Shown here piece by piece: positions 8,348 to 30,781 of a DNA stretch of 64,000 bases. Origin of the DNA: Halomonas alimentaria (GTDB lineage: Bacteria > Pseudomonadota > Gammaproteobacteria > Pseudomonadales > Halomonadaceae). The DNA lies in NCBI RefSeq assembly GCF_009902005.1, contig NZ_WUTT01000001.1:360648-424647 (forward strand), written 5' to 3'. The first letter of the stretch is position 1, and every line of letters starts with the position of its first letter. The notes beneath the pieces are model-generated. The model saw nothing but the letters and a program-made list of their open reading frames with translations. It was not told the DNA's origin and searched no databases. The translations under genes were made by a program, and so were the position numbers.

Positions 8348-8719
8348 ATGGCACTGACCAAAGAAGACATCATCAACGCCGTCTCCGACATGTCCGTCAT
8401 GGAAGTGGTCGAGCTGATCGAGGCCATGGAAGAGAAGTTCGGCGTGTCTGCCGCTGCCGCCGTCGTGGCCGGCCCGGCTGCCGGTGGTGAAGCCGCTGCC
8501 GAAGAGCAGACCGAGTTCGACCTGGTGCTGACCAGCGCCGGCGACAAGAAGGTCAACGTGATCAAGGTTGTCCGCGAGATCACCGGCCTGGGCCTGAAGG
8601 AAGCCAAGGGTGCCGTCGACGGCGCGCCGGCGACCATCAAGGAAGGCATGTCCAAGGAAGACGCAGAAGCGGCCAAGGCCAAGCTGGAAGAAGCCGGCGC
8701 GGGCGTGGAGCTCAAGTAA
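8348..8719 (+). CDS. rplL: 50S ribosomal protein L7/L12
   Basis: This stalk protein recruits translation factors. The 123-residue chain has the N-terminal dimerisation helices ([20 protein letters not shown]), an Ala-rich hinge near residues 38-52, and the C-terminal factor-binding domain ([18 protein letters not shown]). An in-frame GTG lies 6 bases upstream of the chosen ATG; family N-termini support the ATG. Confidence 0.97.
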   Translation: MALTKEDIINAVSDMSVMEVVELIEAMEEKFGVSAAAAVVAGPAAGGEAAAEEQTEFDLVLTSAGDKKVNVIKVVREITGLGLKEAKGAVDGAPATIKEGMSKEDAEAAKAKLEEAGAGVELK

Positions 8720-8761
8720 GTCCTTGAGCGACATGGCTTCACGCGCTGCGTAAGCTTCCAC

Positions 8762-8795
8762 GGCTGGTGGCGGGACACCCGCTGCCGGCCTTTTT
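8762..8795 (+). terminator. rplL-rpoB attenuator
   Basis: GGCTGGTGGCGGG pairs with CCCGCTGCCGGCC (allowing G-U and one mismatch) and is followed by TTTTT at 8791-8795. It lies between rplL and rpoB, where E. coli has a partial terminator that makes ribosomal protein transcripts more abundant than rpoBC. The same role is inferred. The rest of the 235-base gap shows nothing else distinct. Confidence 0.75.
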
Positions 8796-8954
8796 CTGTT
8801 GTCACTGGCCGCTGCCACGGCAGCCCGGCCAGCCGAATTCCAGAAGGCGAGCGACCCTCGAGGCGCTTGCCTTCATCGCCTGACGGAGCCGCATCCCGTC
8901 GGGTGGCGCCGACCACGCATCGGTCACCCATGGTGAACAAGCTGGGGAATACAG

Positions 8955-13034
<4,080 letters not shown>

Positions 13035-13119
13035 GGCGGCCGACGCTTCACATTATGACGGTCCGCGGGGGCGGCAGCAGTGCCCCCGCCCATGACAACT
13101 CCGCAGCGGAGCCGACCCC

Positions 13120-17337
<4,218 letters not shown>

Positions 17338-17376
17338 CATCCACCGACCCGGGTCCGGCCGCCATGGCGGTCGGGC

Positions 17377-17406
17377 TTGACGGTCGGGGGCGTCAGCCAG
17401 TAGAAT
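17377..17406 (+). promoter_or_regulatory. str operon promoter
   Basis: TTGACG (17377-17382) and TAGAAT (17401-17406) are 18 bp apart and lie 113 bases before rpsL. This gives the rpsL-rpsG-fusA-tuf operon its own start. Confidence 0.65.
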
Positions 17407-17518
17407 GCGCAGCCTTTAACAGTGGGGCGGGTGCGCCCGCACCCGCTGGTGAGGCAGCGCAGTACAGGAAAGCGAGCGGCTACCTCGCTTCCGCCAAGGC
17501 AACCCATTGGAGCAATAG

Positions 17519-17893
17519 ATGGCAACGATCAATCAGCTGGTGCGCAAGCCGCGCAAGCGCCCCGTCACCAAGAGTGACGTGCCGGCGCTGCAGGCCTGCC
17601 CGCAGAAGCGCGGCGTCTGCACCCGCGTCTACACGACCACCCCTAAGAAGCCGAACTCCGCACTGCGTAAGGTGTGCCGTGTTCGTCTGACCAACGGCTA
17701 CGAGGTCTCCTCGTACATCGGTGGTGAGGGTCACAACCTCCAGGAGCACTCCGTGGTGCTGATCCGCGGCGGTCGAGTCAAGGACCTTCCCGGTGTGCGT
17801 TATCACACCGTGCGTGGCGCCCTGGACACCTCCGGCGTTCAGAACCGTAAGCAGGGCCGTTCCAAGTACGGTGCCAAGCGTCCCAAGGCCTGA
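17519..17893 (+). CDS. rpsL: 30S ribosomal protein S12
   Basis: S12 lies at the decoding centre and governs accuracy. The 124-residue protein has both streptomycin-relevant regions in wild-type form: [12 protein letters not shown] (Lys43) and [13 protein letters not shown] (Lys88). First gene of the str operon. Confidence 0.98.
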   Translation: MATINQLVRKPRKRPVTKSDVPALQACPQKRGVCTRVYTTTPKKPNSALRKVCRVRLTNGYEVSSYIGGEGHNLQEHSVVLIRGGRVKDLPGVRYHTVRGALDTSGVQNRKQGRSKYGAKRPKA

Positions 17894-18023
17894 TCGGCCC
17901 GGATCGCGATTAGACCACCAATTGATACCGGTCTGATAAGAGTAAGGTCGGGCGTCGCGGCTTCGAGAGGAGTGTGCGGGAGTCCCGGGTTTACCTGAAG
18001 GACCCTTCAACAGAGGGCTTATC

Positions 18024-18494
18024 ATGCCTAGAAGAAGAGTTGCGGCCAAGCGCGAGATCCTGCCGGATCCCAAGTTCGGAAGCGAGCGCCTGGCGAAGTT
18101 CATGAACCACCTGATGATCGGCGGCAAGAAGTCCGTAGCTGAGCGCATCGTCTATGGTGCGCTGGACAGGGTTGCCGAGCGCAGTAACGAAGAGCCGCTG
18201 GAGATCTTCGACAAGGCGCTGGAAAGCATCCAGCCCATGGTCGAGGTGAAGTCTCGCCGCGTTGGCGGTGCGACCTATCAGGTGCCGGTCGAGGTGCGCC
18301 CGTCGCGCCGTCAGGCGCTGGCCATGCGTTGGCTGGCCGATGCGGCGCGTCGCCGTGGTGAGAAGACCATGGTGCTGCGTCTCGCCGGCGAGATGCTCGA
18401 CGCCGCCGAGGGCAAGGGTTCTGCGGTCAAGAAGCGTGAAGACGTGCACCGTATGGCAGAAGCCAACAAGGCCTTCTCTCACTACCGGTTCTGA
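18024..18494 (+). CDS. rpsG: 30S ribosomal protein S7
   Basis: S7 nucleates assembly of the 30S head and contacts E-site tRNA. The 156-residue protein has the typical start [21 protein letters not shown] 130-base gap separates it from rpsL, with AGAGG-type sites. In E. coli the corresponding gap is where S7 represses its own synthesis; the sequence here is long enough for such a site but I cannot fold it with certainty. Confidence 0.97.
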   Translation: MPRRRVAAKREILPDPKFGSERLAKFMNHLMIGGKKSVAERIVYGALDRVAERSNEEPLEIFDKALESIQPMVEVKSRRVGGATYQVPVEVRPSRRQALAMRWLADAARRRGEKTMVLRLAGEMLDAAEGKGSAVKKREDVHRMAEANKAFSHYRF

Positions 18495-18537
18495 TCAGCG
18501 CTTCCAAACGCATCGCCAACCAACGGGGAGTTCCACC

Positions 18538-20658
<2,121 letters not shown>

Positions 20659-20687
20659 CCGTTAGCTAACGTAAAGAGGTTATAGCA

Positions 20688-21881
<1,194 letters not shown>

Positions 21882-21904
21882 GCGTTTCGCTGCTTGAACG
21901 ATCG

Positions 21905-21935
21905 AAGGGGGCTCCGCGAGGAGCCCCCTTCTGCG
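21905..21935 (+). terminator. str operon terminator
   Basis: An 11-bp perfect stem (AAGGGGGCTCC, GCGA loop, GGAGCCCCCTT) lies 24 bases after tuf. It separates the str and S10 operons. Confidence 0.85.
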
Positions 21936-21951
21936 CACCGGTAACGAGTGT

Positions 21952-21980
21952 TTGACTCTCGTCGCCGGCGTGCCTATAAT
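21952..21980 (+). promoter_or_regulatory. S10 operon promoter
   Basis: TTGACT (21952-21957) and a perfect TATAAT (21975-21980) are 17 bp apart, 63 bases before rpsJ. It is the strongest promoter match in the window. It should drive the S10 operon and probably the spc genes beyond. Confidence 0.88.
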
Positions 21981-22043
21981 GCGCATCCTTTGAATGCGTG
22001 GGTTGACGGCTCGCGCCGTCAGAATCCATTGGAGTTAGGGCAA

Positions 22044-22355
22044 ATGCAGAACCAGAAGATTCGCATTCGGTTGAAGGCCTTCGACCATCGCCTGATCGAC
22101 CAGTCCGCCGCGGAGATTGTCGAAACCGCCAAGCGTACCGGCGCCCAGGTTCGTGGTCCGATTCCTCTGCCGACCAACCGCGAGCGCTACACCGTGCTGA
22201 TCTCGCCGCACGTCAACAAGGACGCGCGCGACCAGTACGAGATCCGCACGCACAAGCGCGTGCTCGATATCGTCGAGCCGACGGAGAAGACCGTCGATGC
22301 CCTGATGAAGCTCGATCTCGCCGCCGGCGTGGACGTGCAGATCAAGCTCGACTGA
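22044..22355 (+). CDS. rpsJ: 30S ribosomal protein S10
   Basis: S10 is a 30S head protein and, as NusE, the partner of NusG and NusB in antitermination. The 103-residue form starting [19 protein letters not shown] is the canonical length. An in-frame ATG at 21948 is rejected because it lies upstream of the promoter. Confidence 0.97.
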   Translation: MQNQKIRIRLKAFDHRLIDQSAAEIVETAKRTGAQVRGPIPLPTNRERYTVLISPHVNKDARDQYEIRTHKRVLDIVEPTEKTVDALMKLDLAAGVDVQIKLD

Positions 22356-22503
22356 TTTTTACACTAGACACGCGGCCCAGCGCTCGGCAAGCCGTTCGAG
22401 CAGCAGCCGCCGCGCCGTGAGGCGCCACACAACGTGCTAGTGGAATGCTCTGGAAAGGGCAGCCATAGCGGGTGATAGCCCCGTACACTATAGGAGACTG
22501 AGA

Positions 22504-23142
22504 ATGACTATCGGTTTAGTCGGCAAGAAGGCCGGGATGACCCGTGTCTTCACCGAAGATGGCGCCTCCGTGCCCGTGACCGTGATCGAGGTTGAGCCTA
22601 ACCGCGTCACTCGCGTCAAGACCGTCGAGAGCGACGGCTACGCAGCGGTTCAGGTCACAACCGGCTCCCGCAAGGCCAAGCACCTGTCGAAGGCCCAGGC
22701 TGGGCAGTTCGCCAAGGCAGGTATCGAGGCCGGTCGTTCACTGATGGAGTTCCGCCTGACAGAAGGCGACGAGGCTCCGGAAGTGGGCGGCGAACTCACC
22801 GTATCCCTCTTCGAAGCTGGTCAGATTATCGATGTGACCGGCAGCTCCAAGGGCAAGGGCTTCCAGGGCGCAGTCAAGCGCTGGAACTTCCGCACCCAGG
22901 ACAACAGCCACGGTAACTCCCTGTCGCACCGCGCGCCGGGTTCCATCGGCATGTGCCAGACCCCTGGACGAGTGTTCAAGGGCAAGAAGATGGCCGGCCA
23001 GATGGGCAACGTGCGTTGCACCGTCCAGAGTCTCGAAGTCGTCCGCGTCGATGCCGAACGTAACCTGCTGCTGGTCAAGGGCGCCGTGCCCGGTGCCACT
23101 GGCAGTGACGTCATCGTGCGCAGCGCCGTGAAAGCTGGCTGA
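22504..23142 (+). CDS. rplC: 50S ribosomal protein L3
   Basis: L3 is an early assembly protein near the peptidyl transferase centre. The 212-residue protein begins [20 protein letters not shown] and carries the conserved loop [21 protein letters not shown] 148-base gap after rpsJ holds no gene and could contain regulatory RNA. A TAGGAG site precedes the start. Confidence 0.97.
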   Translation: MTIGLVGKKAGMTRVFTEDGASVPVTVIEVEPNRVTRVKTVESDGYAAVQVTTGSRKAKHLSKAQAGQFAKAGIEAGRSLMEFRLTEGDEAPEVGGELTVSLFEAGQIIDVTGSSKGKGFQGAVKRWNFRTQDNSHGNSLSHRAPGSIGMCQTPGRVFKGKKMAGQMGNVRCTVQSLEVVRVDAERNLLLVKGAVPGATGSDVIVRSAVKAG

Positions 23143-23156
23143 AGGGGAACTTACCG

Positions 23157-23762
23157 ATGAATCTGAATCTTGCTGCCGGCGCCGGCACCGTCGATGTGTC
23201 CGACGCCACCTTTGGCAAAGAATTCAATGAGGCGCTCGTGCACCAGGTCGTCACCGCCTATCTGGCCGGTGGTCGTCAGGGTACTCGCGCTCAGAAGAAC
23301 CGCTCCGACGTGCGTGGCGGCGGCAAGAAGCCGTGGCGTCAGAAGGGCACCGGTCGCGCTCGCGCCGGCACCATCCGCTCTCCGCTGTGGCGCAGCGGCG
23401 GCGTGACCTTTGCGGCTCGTCCCCAGGACTACACCCAGAAGGTCAACCGCAAGATGTACCGCGCGGCGATGCGCTCCATCCTCTCCGAGCTGGTGCGTCA
23501 GGATCGTCTGGTGGCCGTCGAGGAGATCACCGTCGACGCTCCCAAGACCAAGCAGCTGGTCGCCAAACTCAACGAGCTGGGCCTGGACAAGGTGCTGATC
23601 GTCACCGAGGAAGTCGACGAGAAGCTCTACCTGGCCGCCCGCAACATCCCCAACGTGGATGTGGTCGATGTGGCCGCCGCCGATCCGGTGAGCCTGGTCG
23701 CCTTCGACAAGGTGCTGGCCACCGTCTCCGCCCTGCGTAAATTCGAGGAGAAGCTGGCATGA
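23157..23762 (+). CDS. rplD: 50S ribosomal protein L4
   Basis: L4 lines the peptide exit tunnel and, in E. coli, also represses the S10 operon. The 201-residue protein has the extended tunnel loop ([18 protein letters not shown]). Its stop overlaps the rplW start in ATGA. Confidence 0.97.
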   Translation: MNLNLAAGAGTVDVSDATFGKEFNEALVHQVVTAYLAGGRQGTRAQKNRSDVRGGGKKPWRQKGTGRARAGTIRSPLWRSGGVTFAARPQDYTQKVNRKMYRAAMRSILSELVRQDRLVAVEEITVDAPKTKQLVAKLNELGLDKVLIVTEEVDEKLYLAARNIPNVDVVDVAAADPVSLVAFDKVLATVSALRKFEEKLA

Positions 23763-24055
23763 ACCAGGAGCGTGTATTCAAGGTGCTGCTCGGTCCGCAC
23801 GTGACCGAAAAGGCCGCCATGGCTGCCGAACGCAACCAGTACGTGTTCAAGGTGGCCGGCGACGCGACCAAGCCCGAGATCAAGAAGGCCGTCGAGGCCC
23901 TGTTCGGCAAGAAGGTCGACCGCGTTCAGGCGTTGAACGTCAAGGGCAAGACCAAGCGCACCGCGCAGGGTCTGGGTCACCGCAAGGGGTATCGCAAGGC
24001 CTACGTTACGCTGGCCGCCGGCGAGACCCTTGAAGACTTCTCTGGCGCCGAATAA
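23759..24055 (+). CDS. rplW: 50S ribosomal protein L23
   Basis: L23 sits at the tunnel exit, where trigger factor and SRP dock. The 98-residue protein has the family core ([21 protein letters not shown] by family alignment) and the basic loop [19 protein letters not shown]. Coupled to rplD by a 4-bp overlap. Confidence 0.97.
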   Translation: MNQERVFKVLLGPHVTEKAAMAAERNQYVFKVAGDATKPEIKKAVEALFGKKVDRVQALNVKGKTKRTAQGLGHRKGYRKAYVTLAAGETLEDFSGAE

Positions 24056-24072
24056 GGGCAGGAGTACGGATA

Positions 24073-24900
24073 ATGGCAATCGTCAAGACCAAACCCACAT
24101 CCGCCGGTCGTCGCCACCTTGTCAAGGTCGTGAACGACGAGCTGCACAAGGGTGCTCCCTATGCGCCCCTGCTCGAGAAGCAGTCGCGCAGCGGTGGACG
24201 TAACAACAACGGTCGCATCACCACCCGCCACGTGGGCGGTGGTCACCGTCAGCACTACCGGATCATCGACTTCAAGCGCACCAAGGATGGCGTTCCGGCC
24301 ATCGTCGAGCGTCTTGAGTACGATCCGAACCGCAGCGCCAACATCGCGCTGCTCAAGTACCTGGACGGCGAGCGCCGCTACATCATTGCCCCCAAGGGCG
24401 TGAGTGCAGGCGACCGTCTTGAGTCCGGCGTCAACGCGGCGATCAAGAAGGGCAATGCGCTTCCGCTGCGTAACATCCCGCTGGGTTCCACCGTGCACTG
24501 CATCGAGCTCAAGCCCGGCAAGGGCGCCCAGATCGCTCGCAGCGCCGGTACCAGCGCCCAGCTGGTCGCCCGTGAAGGCAACTACGCTACCCTGCGCCTG
24601 CGCTCCGGCGAGATGCGCAAGGTGCTCAGCGAGTGCCGCGCGACCCTGGGGGAAGTGGGCAATTCAGAGCACAGCCTGCGTCAGCTTGGCAAGGCCGGTG
24701 CGAAGCGCTGGAAAGGTGTGCGTCCGACCGTTCGCGGCGTGGCCATGAACCCGGTGGATCACCCGCACGGTGGCGGTGAAGGCCGCACCAGCGGTGGTCG
24801 TCATCCGGTGTCTCCGTGGGGTATCCCCACCAAGGGCCACAAGACCCGCAAGAACAAGCGCACCGACAAGCTGATCGTTCGTCGCCGCAAGGCCAAGTAA
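24073..24900 (+). CDS. rplB: 50S ribosomal protein L2
   Basis: L2 is required for subunit joining and peptidyl transferase activity. The 275-residue protein contains the conserved C-terminal stretch [15 protein letters not shown] with the invariant histidine, then the basic tail [19 protein letters not shown]. Confidence 0.98.
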   Translation: MAIVKTKPTSAGRRHLVKVVNDELHKGAPYAPLLEKQSRSGGRNNNGRITTRHVGGGHRQHYRIIDFKRTKDGVPAIVERLEYDPNRSANIALLKYLDGERRYIIAPKGVSAGDRLESGVNAAIKKGNALPLRNIPLGSTVHCIELKPGKGAQIARSAGTSAQLVAREGNYATLRLRSGEMRKVLSECRATLGEVGNSEHSLRQLGKAGAKRWKGVRPTVRGVAMNPVDHPHGGGEGRTSGGRHPVSPWGIPTKGHKTRKNKRTDKLIVRRRKAK

Positions 24901-24922
24901 CACACTTTAAGAGGTAACGGCT

Positions 24923-25198
24923 GTGCCACGTTCACTGAAGAAAGGTCCCTTTATTGACCTTCATCTGTTGAAGAAGGTTGAGGCTGCAGTGGAGAAGAGC
25001 GACCGCAAACCGATCAAGACCTGGTCGCGTCGCTCCATGATCCTGCCCAACATGGTCGGGCTCACCATTGCGGTCCATAACGGTCGCCAGCACGTCCCGG
25101 TGCACGTCTCCGAGGAAATGGTTGGCCACAAGCTGGGCGAATTCGCTGCTACCCGCCTTTATCGCGGTCATGCGGCGGACAAGAAAGCCAAACGGTAA
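24923..25198 (+). CDS. rpsS: 30S ribosomal protein S19
   Basis: S19 pairs with S13 in the 30S head. The 91-residue protein starts with GTG ([20 protein letters not shown]) after an AGAGG site and has the typical [19 protein letters not shown]. Confidence 0.97.
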   Translation: MPRSLKKGPFIDLHLLKKVEAAVEKSDRKPIKTWSRRSMILPNMVGLTIAVHNGRQHVPVHVSEEMVGHKLGEFAATRLYRGHAADKKAKR

Positions 25199-25216
25199 GC
25201 CAGAGAGGATTGAGAG

Positions 25217-25549
25217 ATGGAAGTCACAGCTAAGCTGCGTGGCGCTCGTTTATCCGCCCAGAAGGCCCGTTTGGTGGCTGACCAGGTGCGCGGTAAACCG
25301 GTCGCCGAGGCACTGGACCTGCTGACCTTCTCACCGAAGAAGGCTGCCAAGCTGGTCAAGAAGGTGCTGCAGTCCGCCATCGCGAATGCGGAAGAAAATA
25401 ACGGCATGGATATCGACGAGCTGCGTGTCTCGACCATCTGCGTCGATGAGGGCATGACGCTCAAGCGTATCAAGCCGCGTGCCAAGGGGCGCGCGGATCG
25501 TATCTTGAAGCGCACCTGCCACATCACCGTCAAGGTAGCCGAGAAGTAG
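25217..25549 (+). CDS. rplV: 50S ribosomal protein L22
   Basis: L22 lines the exit tunnel with a long beta hairpin. The 110-residue protein has the family core ([20 protein letters not shown]) and the hairpin tip region [17 protein letters not shown]. No macrolide-type deletion or insertion is seen in the loop. Confidence 0.97.
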   Translation: MEVTAKLRGARLSAQKARLVADQVRGKPVAEALDLLTFSPKKAAKLVKKVLQSAIANAEENNGMDIDELRVSTICVDEGMTLKRIKPRAKGRADRILKRTCHITVKVAEK

Positions 25550-25560
25550 GAGTCGACCAG

Positions 25561-26259
25561 ATGGGTCAGAAAGTCAATCCAACAGGCATCCGCCTGGGTA
25601 TCGTCAAGGACCATACCTCGGTGTGGTACGCCGAGCGCGGCGCCTATGCCGACAAGCTCAACAGCGACCTCGAGGTGCGCCGCTTCCTGGAAGAGCGTCT
25701 GAAGAACGCTTCCGTAAGCCGCATCACCATCGAGCGTCCGGCCAACAACGCCCGTATTACCATTCACACCGCCCGTCCGGGCATCGTGATCGGCAAGAAG
25801 GGCGAGGACGTTGACCGGCTGCGTCGCGAGGTCACCGCGATGATGGGCGTGCCCGTGCACGTCAACATCGAGGAAGTTCGCAAGCCCGAGCTGGACGCCA
25901 TGCTCGTGGCCCAGAACATCGCTGGCCAGCTCGAGCGCCGTGTGATGTTCCGTCGTGCCATGAAGCGTTCCGTGCAGAACGCCATGCGCCTGGGCGCCGG
26001 CGGCATCAAGGTGATGCTCTCCGGTCGTCTCGGCGGCGCGGAAATCGCCCGCACCGAGTGGTATCGGGAAGGTCGTGTTCCGCTGCACACGCTGCGTGCG
26101 GACATCGACTACGCCACCTACGAGGCCAAGACCACCTACGGCATCATCGGTGTCAAGGTGTGGGTCTTCAAGGGTGAAATCCTCGGGGGCATCGAGGAGG
26201 TCCGCGCCAAGGCTAAACAGCCGCAGGCAGCGCCCTCCAAGAAGAAAGGTTCCAGGTAA
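25561..26259 (+). CDS. rpsC: 30S ribosomal protein S3
   Basis: S3 forms part of the mRNA entry site. The 232-residue protein has the KH domain with [12 protein letters not shown] and the C-terminal domain ([20 protein letters not shown]). Standard length and position. Confidence 0.97.
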   Translation: MGQKVNPTGIRLGIVKDHTSVWYAERGAYADKLNSDLEVRRFLEERLKNASVSRITIERPANNARITIHTARPGIVIGKKGEDVDRLRREVTAMMGVPVHVNIEEVRKPELDAMLVAQNIAGQLERRVMFRRAMKRSVQNAMRLGAGGIKVMLSGRLGGAEIARTEWYREGRVPLHTLRADIDYATYEAKTTYGIIGVKVWVFKGEILGGIEEVRAKAKQPQAAPSKKKGSR

Positions 26260-26274
26260 GGGGAGAGCGAGTCG

Positions 26275-26688
26275 ATGTTACAACCCAAGCGTATGAAGTT
26301 CCGCAAGATGCAGAAGGGCCGCAACCGTGGCCTGGCGCATCGCGGAAGCAAGGTCAGCTTCGGCGAATATGGCCTCAAGGCCACAGGCCGTGGCCGCATC
26401 ACCGCCCGTCAGATCGAGGCCGGTCGTCGTGCGATCACCCGTCACGTCAAGCGTGGCGGCAAGATCTGGATCCGGGTGTTCCCGGACAAGCCGATCTCCA
26501 AGAAGCCCCTCGAAGTCCGTATGGGTAAGGGGAAGGGCTCCGTCGAGTACTGGGTCGCACAGATCCAGCCCGGCCGGATCCTCTACGAGATCGAAGGCGT
26601 GTCCGAGGAGCTCGCCCGCGAGGCCTTCGGCCTGGCGGCGCAGAAGTTCCCGGTCTCCACCACCTTTGTGAAACGGACGGTGATGTGA
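26275..26688 (+). CDS. rplP: 50S ribosomal protein L16
   Basis: L16 helps position tRNA at the A and P sites. The 137-residue protein begins [19 protein letters not shown] and includes the conserved [20 protein letters not shown]. The Arg hydroxylated in E. coli lies in the basic region that is preserved here. The stop overlaps the next start. Confidence 0.97.
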   Translation: MLQPKRMKFRKMQKGRNRGLAHRGSKVSFGEYGLKATGRGRITARQIEAGRRAITRHVKRGGKIWIRVFPDKPISKKPLEVRMGKGKGSVEYWVAQIQPGRILYEIEGVSEELAREAFGLAAQKFPVSTTFVKRTVM

Positions 26689-26879
26689 TGAAAGCCCAGG
26701 AAATCCGTGAAAAGTCAGTCGACGAGCTGAACAATCAGCTCCTCGAACTCCTCCGCGAGCAGTTCAACCTGCGCATGCAGAAGGCCACCGGCCAGCTCAG
26801 CCAGACGCACTTGCTCAAGCAGGTTCGTCGGGACATCGCCCGGGTGAAGACTGTGCTCAACGAGAAGGCAGGTGACTGA
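26688..26879 (+). CDS. rpmC: 50S ribosomal protein L29
   Basis: L29 sits beside L23 at the tunnel exit. Started at ATG 26688 it has 63 residues ([20 protein letters not shown]), the usual length. A GTG three bases earlier would add one Met. The start shares a base with the rplP stop. Confidence 0.96.
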   Translation: MKAQEIREKSVDELNNQLLELLREQFNLRMQKATGQLSQTHLLKQVRRDIARVKTVLNEKAGD

Positions 26880-26880
26880 G

Positions 26881-27141
26881 ATGGCCGAAGAGAAGAAAAC
26901 CCGTACGCTCACCGGCAAGGTGGTGAGCGACAAGATGGACAAGTCCATCGTCGTGATGATCGAGCGCCGTGTGCGTCATCCGATCTACGGCAAGTACGTT
27001 AAGCGCTCCACCAAGCTGCACGCCCATGACGAGGCTAACCAGGCGAAGGCCGGTGATACGGTCTCCATCCAGGAGTGCCGTCCGCTGTCCAAGACCAAGT
27101 CCTGGACGCTGGTCGAGGTGGTCGAGCAGGCCAAGGGCTAA
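26881..27141 (+). CDS. rpsQ: 30S ribosomal protein S17
   Basis: S17 binds 16S rRNA early in assembly through an OB fold. The 86-residue form starts [20 protein letters not shown], just after the rpmC stop. A GTG 9 bases upstream overlaps rpmC but gives an unusual N-terminus and was not used. Confidence 0.96.
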   Translation: MAEEKKTRTLTGKVVSDKMDKSIVVMIERRVRHPIYGKYVKRSTKLHAHDEANQAKAGDTVSIQECRPLSKTKSWTLVEVVEQAKG

Positions 27142-27180
27142 GCCCCACACCTGCTGTCAGATTAGGTTTGGAGAAAACCG

Positions 27181-27552
27181 ATGATTCAGACTCAGACAAT
27201 GCTGGATGTCGCCGACAACAGCGGGGCGCGCCGGGTGCAGTGCATCAAGGTGCTGGGCGGTTCACACCGTCGCTACGCCCATGTTGGTGACATCATCAAG
27301 GTCACGGTGAAGGAAGCCATCCCGCGCGGCAAGGTCAAGAAGGGCCAGGTCCTCAAGGCGGTGGTGGTACGTACCCGCAGCGGTGTCCGTCGTTCCGACG
27401 GCTCGCTGATCCGCTTCGACGGAAATGCGGCTGTTCTGTTGAACAACACCAACGATCAGCCGATCGGCACCCGTATCTTCGGGCCAGTGACCCGTGAGCT
27501 TCGCAACGAGAAGTTCATGAAGATCATTTCCTTGGCGCCTGAAGTGCTGTAA
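27181..27552 (+). CDS. rplN: 50S ribosomal protein L14
   Basis: L14 takes part in an intersubunit bridge. The 123-residue protein starts [20 protein letters not shown] and has the conserved [20 protein letters not shown]. It opens the spc gene group; the 39-base gap to rpsQ has no clear terminator. Confidence 0.97.
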   Translation: MIQTQTMLDVADNSGARRVQCIKVLGGSHRRYAHVGDIIKVTVKEAIPRGKVKKGQVLKAVVVRTRSGVRRSDGSLIRFDGNAAVLLNNTNDQPIGTRIFGPVTRELRNEKFMKIISLAPEVL

Positions 27553-27566
27553 GGAGCGAGGCGGTT

Positions 27567-27881
27567 ATGCAAAAGATCAAACGTGACGATGAAGTGATCG
27601 TCATCGCCGGCAAGGACAAGGGCAAGCGTGGCACGGTGAAGCGGGTTCTCGAAAACCGCTTCGTGGTGTCCGGTGTGAACATGATCAAGCGTCACACCAA
27701 GCCCAACCCCATGGCGGGTAATCAAGGCGGTATCGTCGAGCGCGAGGCTCCGATTCACGCGTCCAACGTGGCCATCTTCAACCAGGAGACCGGAAAGGCG
27801 GATCGCGTCGGCTTCCAGGTGCAGGAAGACGGTACCAAGGTACGTATCTACAAGTCGACGCAGACGCAGATCGACGCCTAA
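27567..27881 (+). CDS. rplX: 50S ribosomal protein L24
   Basis: L24 starts 50S assembly. The 104-residue protein carries a KOW motif ([20 protein letters not shown]) and the conserved [20 protein letters not shown]. Confidence 0.97.
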   Translation: MQKIKRDDEVIVIAGKDKGKRGTVKRVLENRFVVSGVNMIKRHTKPNPMAGNQGGIVEREAPIHASNVAIFNQETGKADRVGFQVQEDGTKVRIYKSTQTQIDA

Positions 27882-27899
27882 CGCGAGTCGGGTAGCAAA

Positions 27900-28439
27900 A
27901 TGGCGAACTTGAAAGAACGTTATCAGAACGAGGTGGTGGCTCAACTCAAAGAGCAGTTCAGCTACGCCAACGTGATGCAGGTGCCACGGATCACCAAGGT
28001 GACTCTGAACATGGGCATCGGCGAAGCGACCAGCGACAAGAAGCTGATCGACAATGCCATCGGTGACCTGGAGAAGCTCTCCGGTCAGAAGCCGATGGTG
28101 ACCAAGGCACGCAAGTCCATCGCGGGCTTCAAGGTGCGTGAAGGCTGGCCGATCGGGATCAAGGTGACCCTGCGCTCCGAGCGCATGTGGGACTTCCTCG
28201 ATCGCCTGGTGAATATCGCGATCCCCCGCGTTCGTGACTTCCGTGGTCTCAACCCGAAGTCCTTCGACGGTCGTGGCAACTACTCGATGGGGGTGCGTGA
28301 GCAGATCATCTTTCCGGAGCTCGAGTATGATAAGATCGACCGGATTCGTGGTCTGGATGTCACCATCACCACCACCGCCAACACCGATGATGAAGGTCGT
28401 GCGCTGCTGAGCGCGCTGAACTTCCCGTTCAAGAAATAA
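27900..28439 (+). CDS. rplE: 50S ribosomal protein L5
   Basis: L5 binds 5S rRNA and contacts P-site tRNA. The 179-residue protein begins [20 protein letters not shown] and has [16 protein letters not shown] and [18 protein letters not shown]. Confidence 0.97.
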   Translation: MANLKERYQNEVVAQLKEQFSYANVMQVPRITKVTLNMGIGEATSDKKLIDNAIGDLEKLSGQKPMVTKARKSIAGFKVREGWPIGIKVTLRSERMWDFLDRLVNIAIPRVRDFRGLNPKSFDGRGNYSMGVREQIIFPELEYDKIDRIRGLDVTITTTANTDDEGRALLSALNFPFKK

Positions 28440-28450
28440 GGGGTGGGATC

Positions 28451-28756
28451 ATGGCAAAGAAAAGCATGGTAGAGCGTGAGCTCAAGCGCACCAAGCTGGT
28501 GGAGAAGTACGCCGCCAAGCGCAGCCAGCTCAAGGCGATCATCCAGGACGTGAACGCTTCCGACGAAGAGCGCTTCGAGGCAACGCTGAAGCTGCAGCAG
28601 CTGCCGCGTGACTCCAGCCCGGTGCGTCAGCGTAACCGCTGCCGCATCACCGGCCGTCCGCACGGCTTCTACAACAAGTTCGGCCTCGGCCGCAACAAGC
28701 TGCGTGAAGCCGCCATGCGTGGCGATGTCCCCGGGCTCAAGAAGTCCAGCTGGTAA
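28451..28756 (+). CDS. rpsN: 30S ribosomal protein S14
   Basis: S14 belongs to the 30S head. The 101-residue protein is the long, zinc-free form: the short form's CXXC pairs are absent ([20 protein letters not shown] holds one Cys). No second S14 gene is in the window. Confidence 0.97.
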   Translation: MAKKSMVERELKRTKLVEKYAAKRSQLKAIIQDVNASDEERFEATLKLQQLPRDSSPVRQRNRCRITGRPHGFYNKFGLGRNKLREAAMRGDVPGLKKSSW

Positions 28757-28785
28757 GCCACGCAAGAATCAGGAGCGCAACGTAA

Positions 28786-29178
28786 ATGAGCATGCAAGAC
28801 ACTCTGGCGGATATGTTCACCCGTATCCGCAATGCGCAGATGGCCACCAAGGAGACGGTCACCATGCCGTCCTCCCGCCTCAAGGTCGAGGTGGCCCGCG
28901 TATTGAAGGAAGAGGGTTACATCAACGACTTCGTGGTGTCCGAAAGCGCCAAGCCCGAGCTGACCGTGACCCTCAAGTACTTCGAGGGCAAGCCGGTCAT
29001 CGAGCACATTCAGCGAGTTTCCAAGCCGTCCCTGCGCCAGTACAAGGGCAAGGACGAGCTGCCGAAGGTCGCCGATGGCCTGGGTATCGCTATCGTCACC
29101 ACCTCCAACGGGGTGATGACCGATCGCGCGGCTCGCAAGGCCGGTGTCGGTGGCGAAGTCATCTGCACCGTATTCTAG
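28786..29178 (+). CDS. rpsH: 30S ribosomal protein S8
   Basis: S8 organises the 16S central domain and, in E. coli, represses the spc operon. The 130-residue protein begins [19 protein letters not shown] and ends with [11 protein letters not shown], as expected. The first few residues could also start at the second Met. Confidence 0.97.
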   Translation: MSMQDTLADMFTRIRNAQMATKETVTMPSSRLKVEVARVLKEEGYINDFVVSESAKPELTVTLKYFEGKPVIEHIQRVSKPSLRQYKGKDELPKVADGLGIAIVTTSNGVMTDRAARKAGVGGEVICTVF

Positions 29179-29187
29179 GAGTTTGGA

Positions 29188-29718
29188 ATGTCCCGCGTAG
29201 CCAAATATCCAGTTAAAGTGCCCGCTGGCGTCGAGATCAAGCTCGACGGTGACCAGCTGACCGCCAAGGGCGGCCAGGGCACACTGTCACTGACCATTCA
29301 CCGCGATGTGGTGGTGGGTCAGGAAGAGGGTCAGCTGACCTTCGCCCCCAGCGAGTCTGCCAAGAGCTGGGCCATGGCCGGTACTACCCGTGCCCTGGTT
29401 CAGAACCTGGTGACCGGCGTGAGCGAAGGATTCACTCGTTCCCTCGAAATCATCGGCGTCGGTTATCGTGCCCAGGCCAAGGGCCAGACGCTCAATCTGT
29501 CACTGGGCTTCTCGCACCCGGTCGAGTACACACTGCCTGAGGGTGTCACGGCGGAAACGCCGAAGAACACCCAGATCGTGCTGAAGAGCGCGGACAAGCA
29601 GGCGCTCGGTCAGGTCGCCGCGGAAATCCGCGCCTTCCGTCCGCCCGAGCCCTACAAGGGCAAGGGTGTCAGGTACGCCGACGAGCAGGTGCGTCGCAAA
29701 GAAGCCAAGAAGAAGTAA
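29188..29718 (+). CDS. rplF: 50S ribosomal protein L6
   Basis: L6 supports the factor-binding site near the sarcin-ricin loop. The 176-residue protein has two related domains and the signature [20 protein letters not shown] near the C-terminus. Confidence 0.97.
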   Translation: MSRVAKYPVKVPAGVEIKLDGDQLTAKGGQGTLSLTIHRDVVVGQEEGQLTFAPSESAKSWAMAGTTRALVQNLVTGVSEGFTRSLEIIGVGYRAQAKGQTLNLSLGFSHPVEYTLPEGVTAETPKNTQIVLKSADKQALGQVAAEIRAFRPPEPYKGKGVRYADEQVRRKEAKKK

Positions 29719-29727
29719 GGCAGGGTT

Positions 29728-30078
29728 ATGAACGCGAAGAAAGAATCTCGTCTCCGTCGTGCCCGCCGCGCTCGCGCCAAGATCCGCGAGCTGGGCGTGT
29801 ATCGCCTGTGCGTCAACCGTACCCCGCGTCACATCTACGCGCAGATCATCTCGCCGGATGGTGGCAAGGTCCTGGCCAGCGCTTCCACGCTGGACAAGGA
29901 TCTGCGTGAGGGTGCGACCGGCAACGCCGACGCCGCCGCCAAGGTTGGCGCGCTGATTGCCGAGCGCGCCAAGGAAGCGGGCATCACCCAGGTAGCCTTC
30001 GATCGCGCCGGTTTCAAGTACCACGGCCGCGTCAAGGCCCTGGCCGACGCCGCTCGTGAAGGCGGCCTGGAATTCTAA
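29728..30078 (+). CDS. rplR: 50S ribosomal protein L18
   Basis: L18 binds 5S rRNA with L5. The 116-residue protein has a basic N-terminus ([19 protein letters not shown]) and ends in [20 protein letters not shown], the family pattern. Confidence 0.97.
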   Translation: MNAKKESRLRRARRARAKIRELGVYRLCVNRTPRHIYAQIISPDGGKVLASASTLDKDLREGATGNADAAAKVGALIAERAKEAGITQVAFDRAGFKYHGRVKALADAAREGGLEF

Positions 30079-30089
30079 AGGGTTTTACG

Positions 30090-30590
30090 ATGGCGAAGAA
30101 CGAACAGCAAAGCGGCGACCTCCAGGAGAAACTGGTTCAGGTCAACCGTGTTGCCAAGGTGGTCAAGGGTGGCCGTATCTTCGGTTTCACCGCCCTGACC
30201 GTCGTGGGTGACGGCAAGGGTCGTGTCGGCTTCGGCCGCGGCAAGGCGCGTGAAGTGCCGGTCGCGATCCAGAAGGCGATGGACCAGGCGCGTCGCAACA
30301 TGGTCAAGGTGCACCTCTCCGGCGGCACCCTGCAGTACCCGGTCAAGGCCCGTCACGGTGCCTCCAAGGTGTACATGCAGCCCGCCTCCGAGGGTACCGG
30401 CATCATCGCCGGCGGCGCCATGCGCTCCGTGCTGGAGCTGGCCGGTGTCCATGACGTACTGGCCAAGTGCTACGGCTCCACCAATCCGGTGAACGTGGTG
30501 CGGGCGACCGTCAGGGGCCTGTCCGCCATGCAGTCGCCGGAAGACATTGCCGCCAAGCGCGGTATGCCTGTCGAAGCGATCACGGGGTGA
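30090..30590 (+). CDS. rpsE: 30S ribosomal protein S5
   Basis: S5 helps keep decoding accurate. The 166-residue protein has the dsRNA-binding-like N-terminal domain ([20 protein letters not shown]) and the loop [20 protein letters not shown]. The spectinomycin loop (VVKGG) is wild type. Confidence 0.97.
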   Translation: MAKNEQQSGDLQEKLVQVNRVAKVVKGGRIFGFTALTVVGDGKGRVGFGRGKAREVPVAIQKAMDQARRNMVKVHLSGGTLQYPVKARHGASKVYMQPASEGTGIIAGGAMRSVLELAGVHDVLAKCYGSTNPVNVVRATVRGLSAMQSPEDIAAKRGMPVEAITG

Positions 30591-30595
30591 GCACC

Positions 30596-30778
30596 ATGGC
30601 AGCAACGATCAAGGTTACCCAGACCCGCAGCACCATCGGCGTGCTGGCCAAGCACAAGGCCACCATTCAGGGCCTCGGCCTGCGTCGCATCGGTCATACG
30701 GTTGAACTGGAAGATACCCCCGCCGTGCGCGGCATGATCCACAAGGTGAACTACCTTGTGCGCGTTGAGGGAGAGTAA
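30596..30778 (+). CDS. rpmD: 50S ribosomal protein L30
   Basis: A 60-residue protein ([20 protein letters not shown]) with the L30 core [20 protein letters not shown]. The ATG at 30596 was chosen over longer upstream frames that overlap rpsE because it matches the family length. It lies 5 bases after rpsE and 3 before rplO. Confidence 0.96.
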   Translation: MAATIKVTQTRSTIGVLAKHKATIQGLGLRRIGHTVELEDTPAVRGMIHKVNYLVRVEGE

Positions 30779-30781
30779 TCC

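Noticed and set aside
21948..22043. N-terminal extension of S10
   Set aside because: It would begin upstream of a near-consensus promoter; S10 is 103 residues throughout the group.
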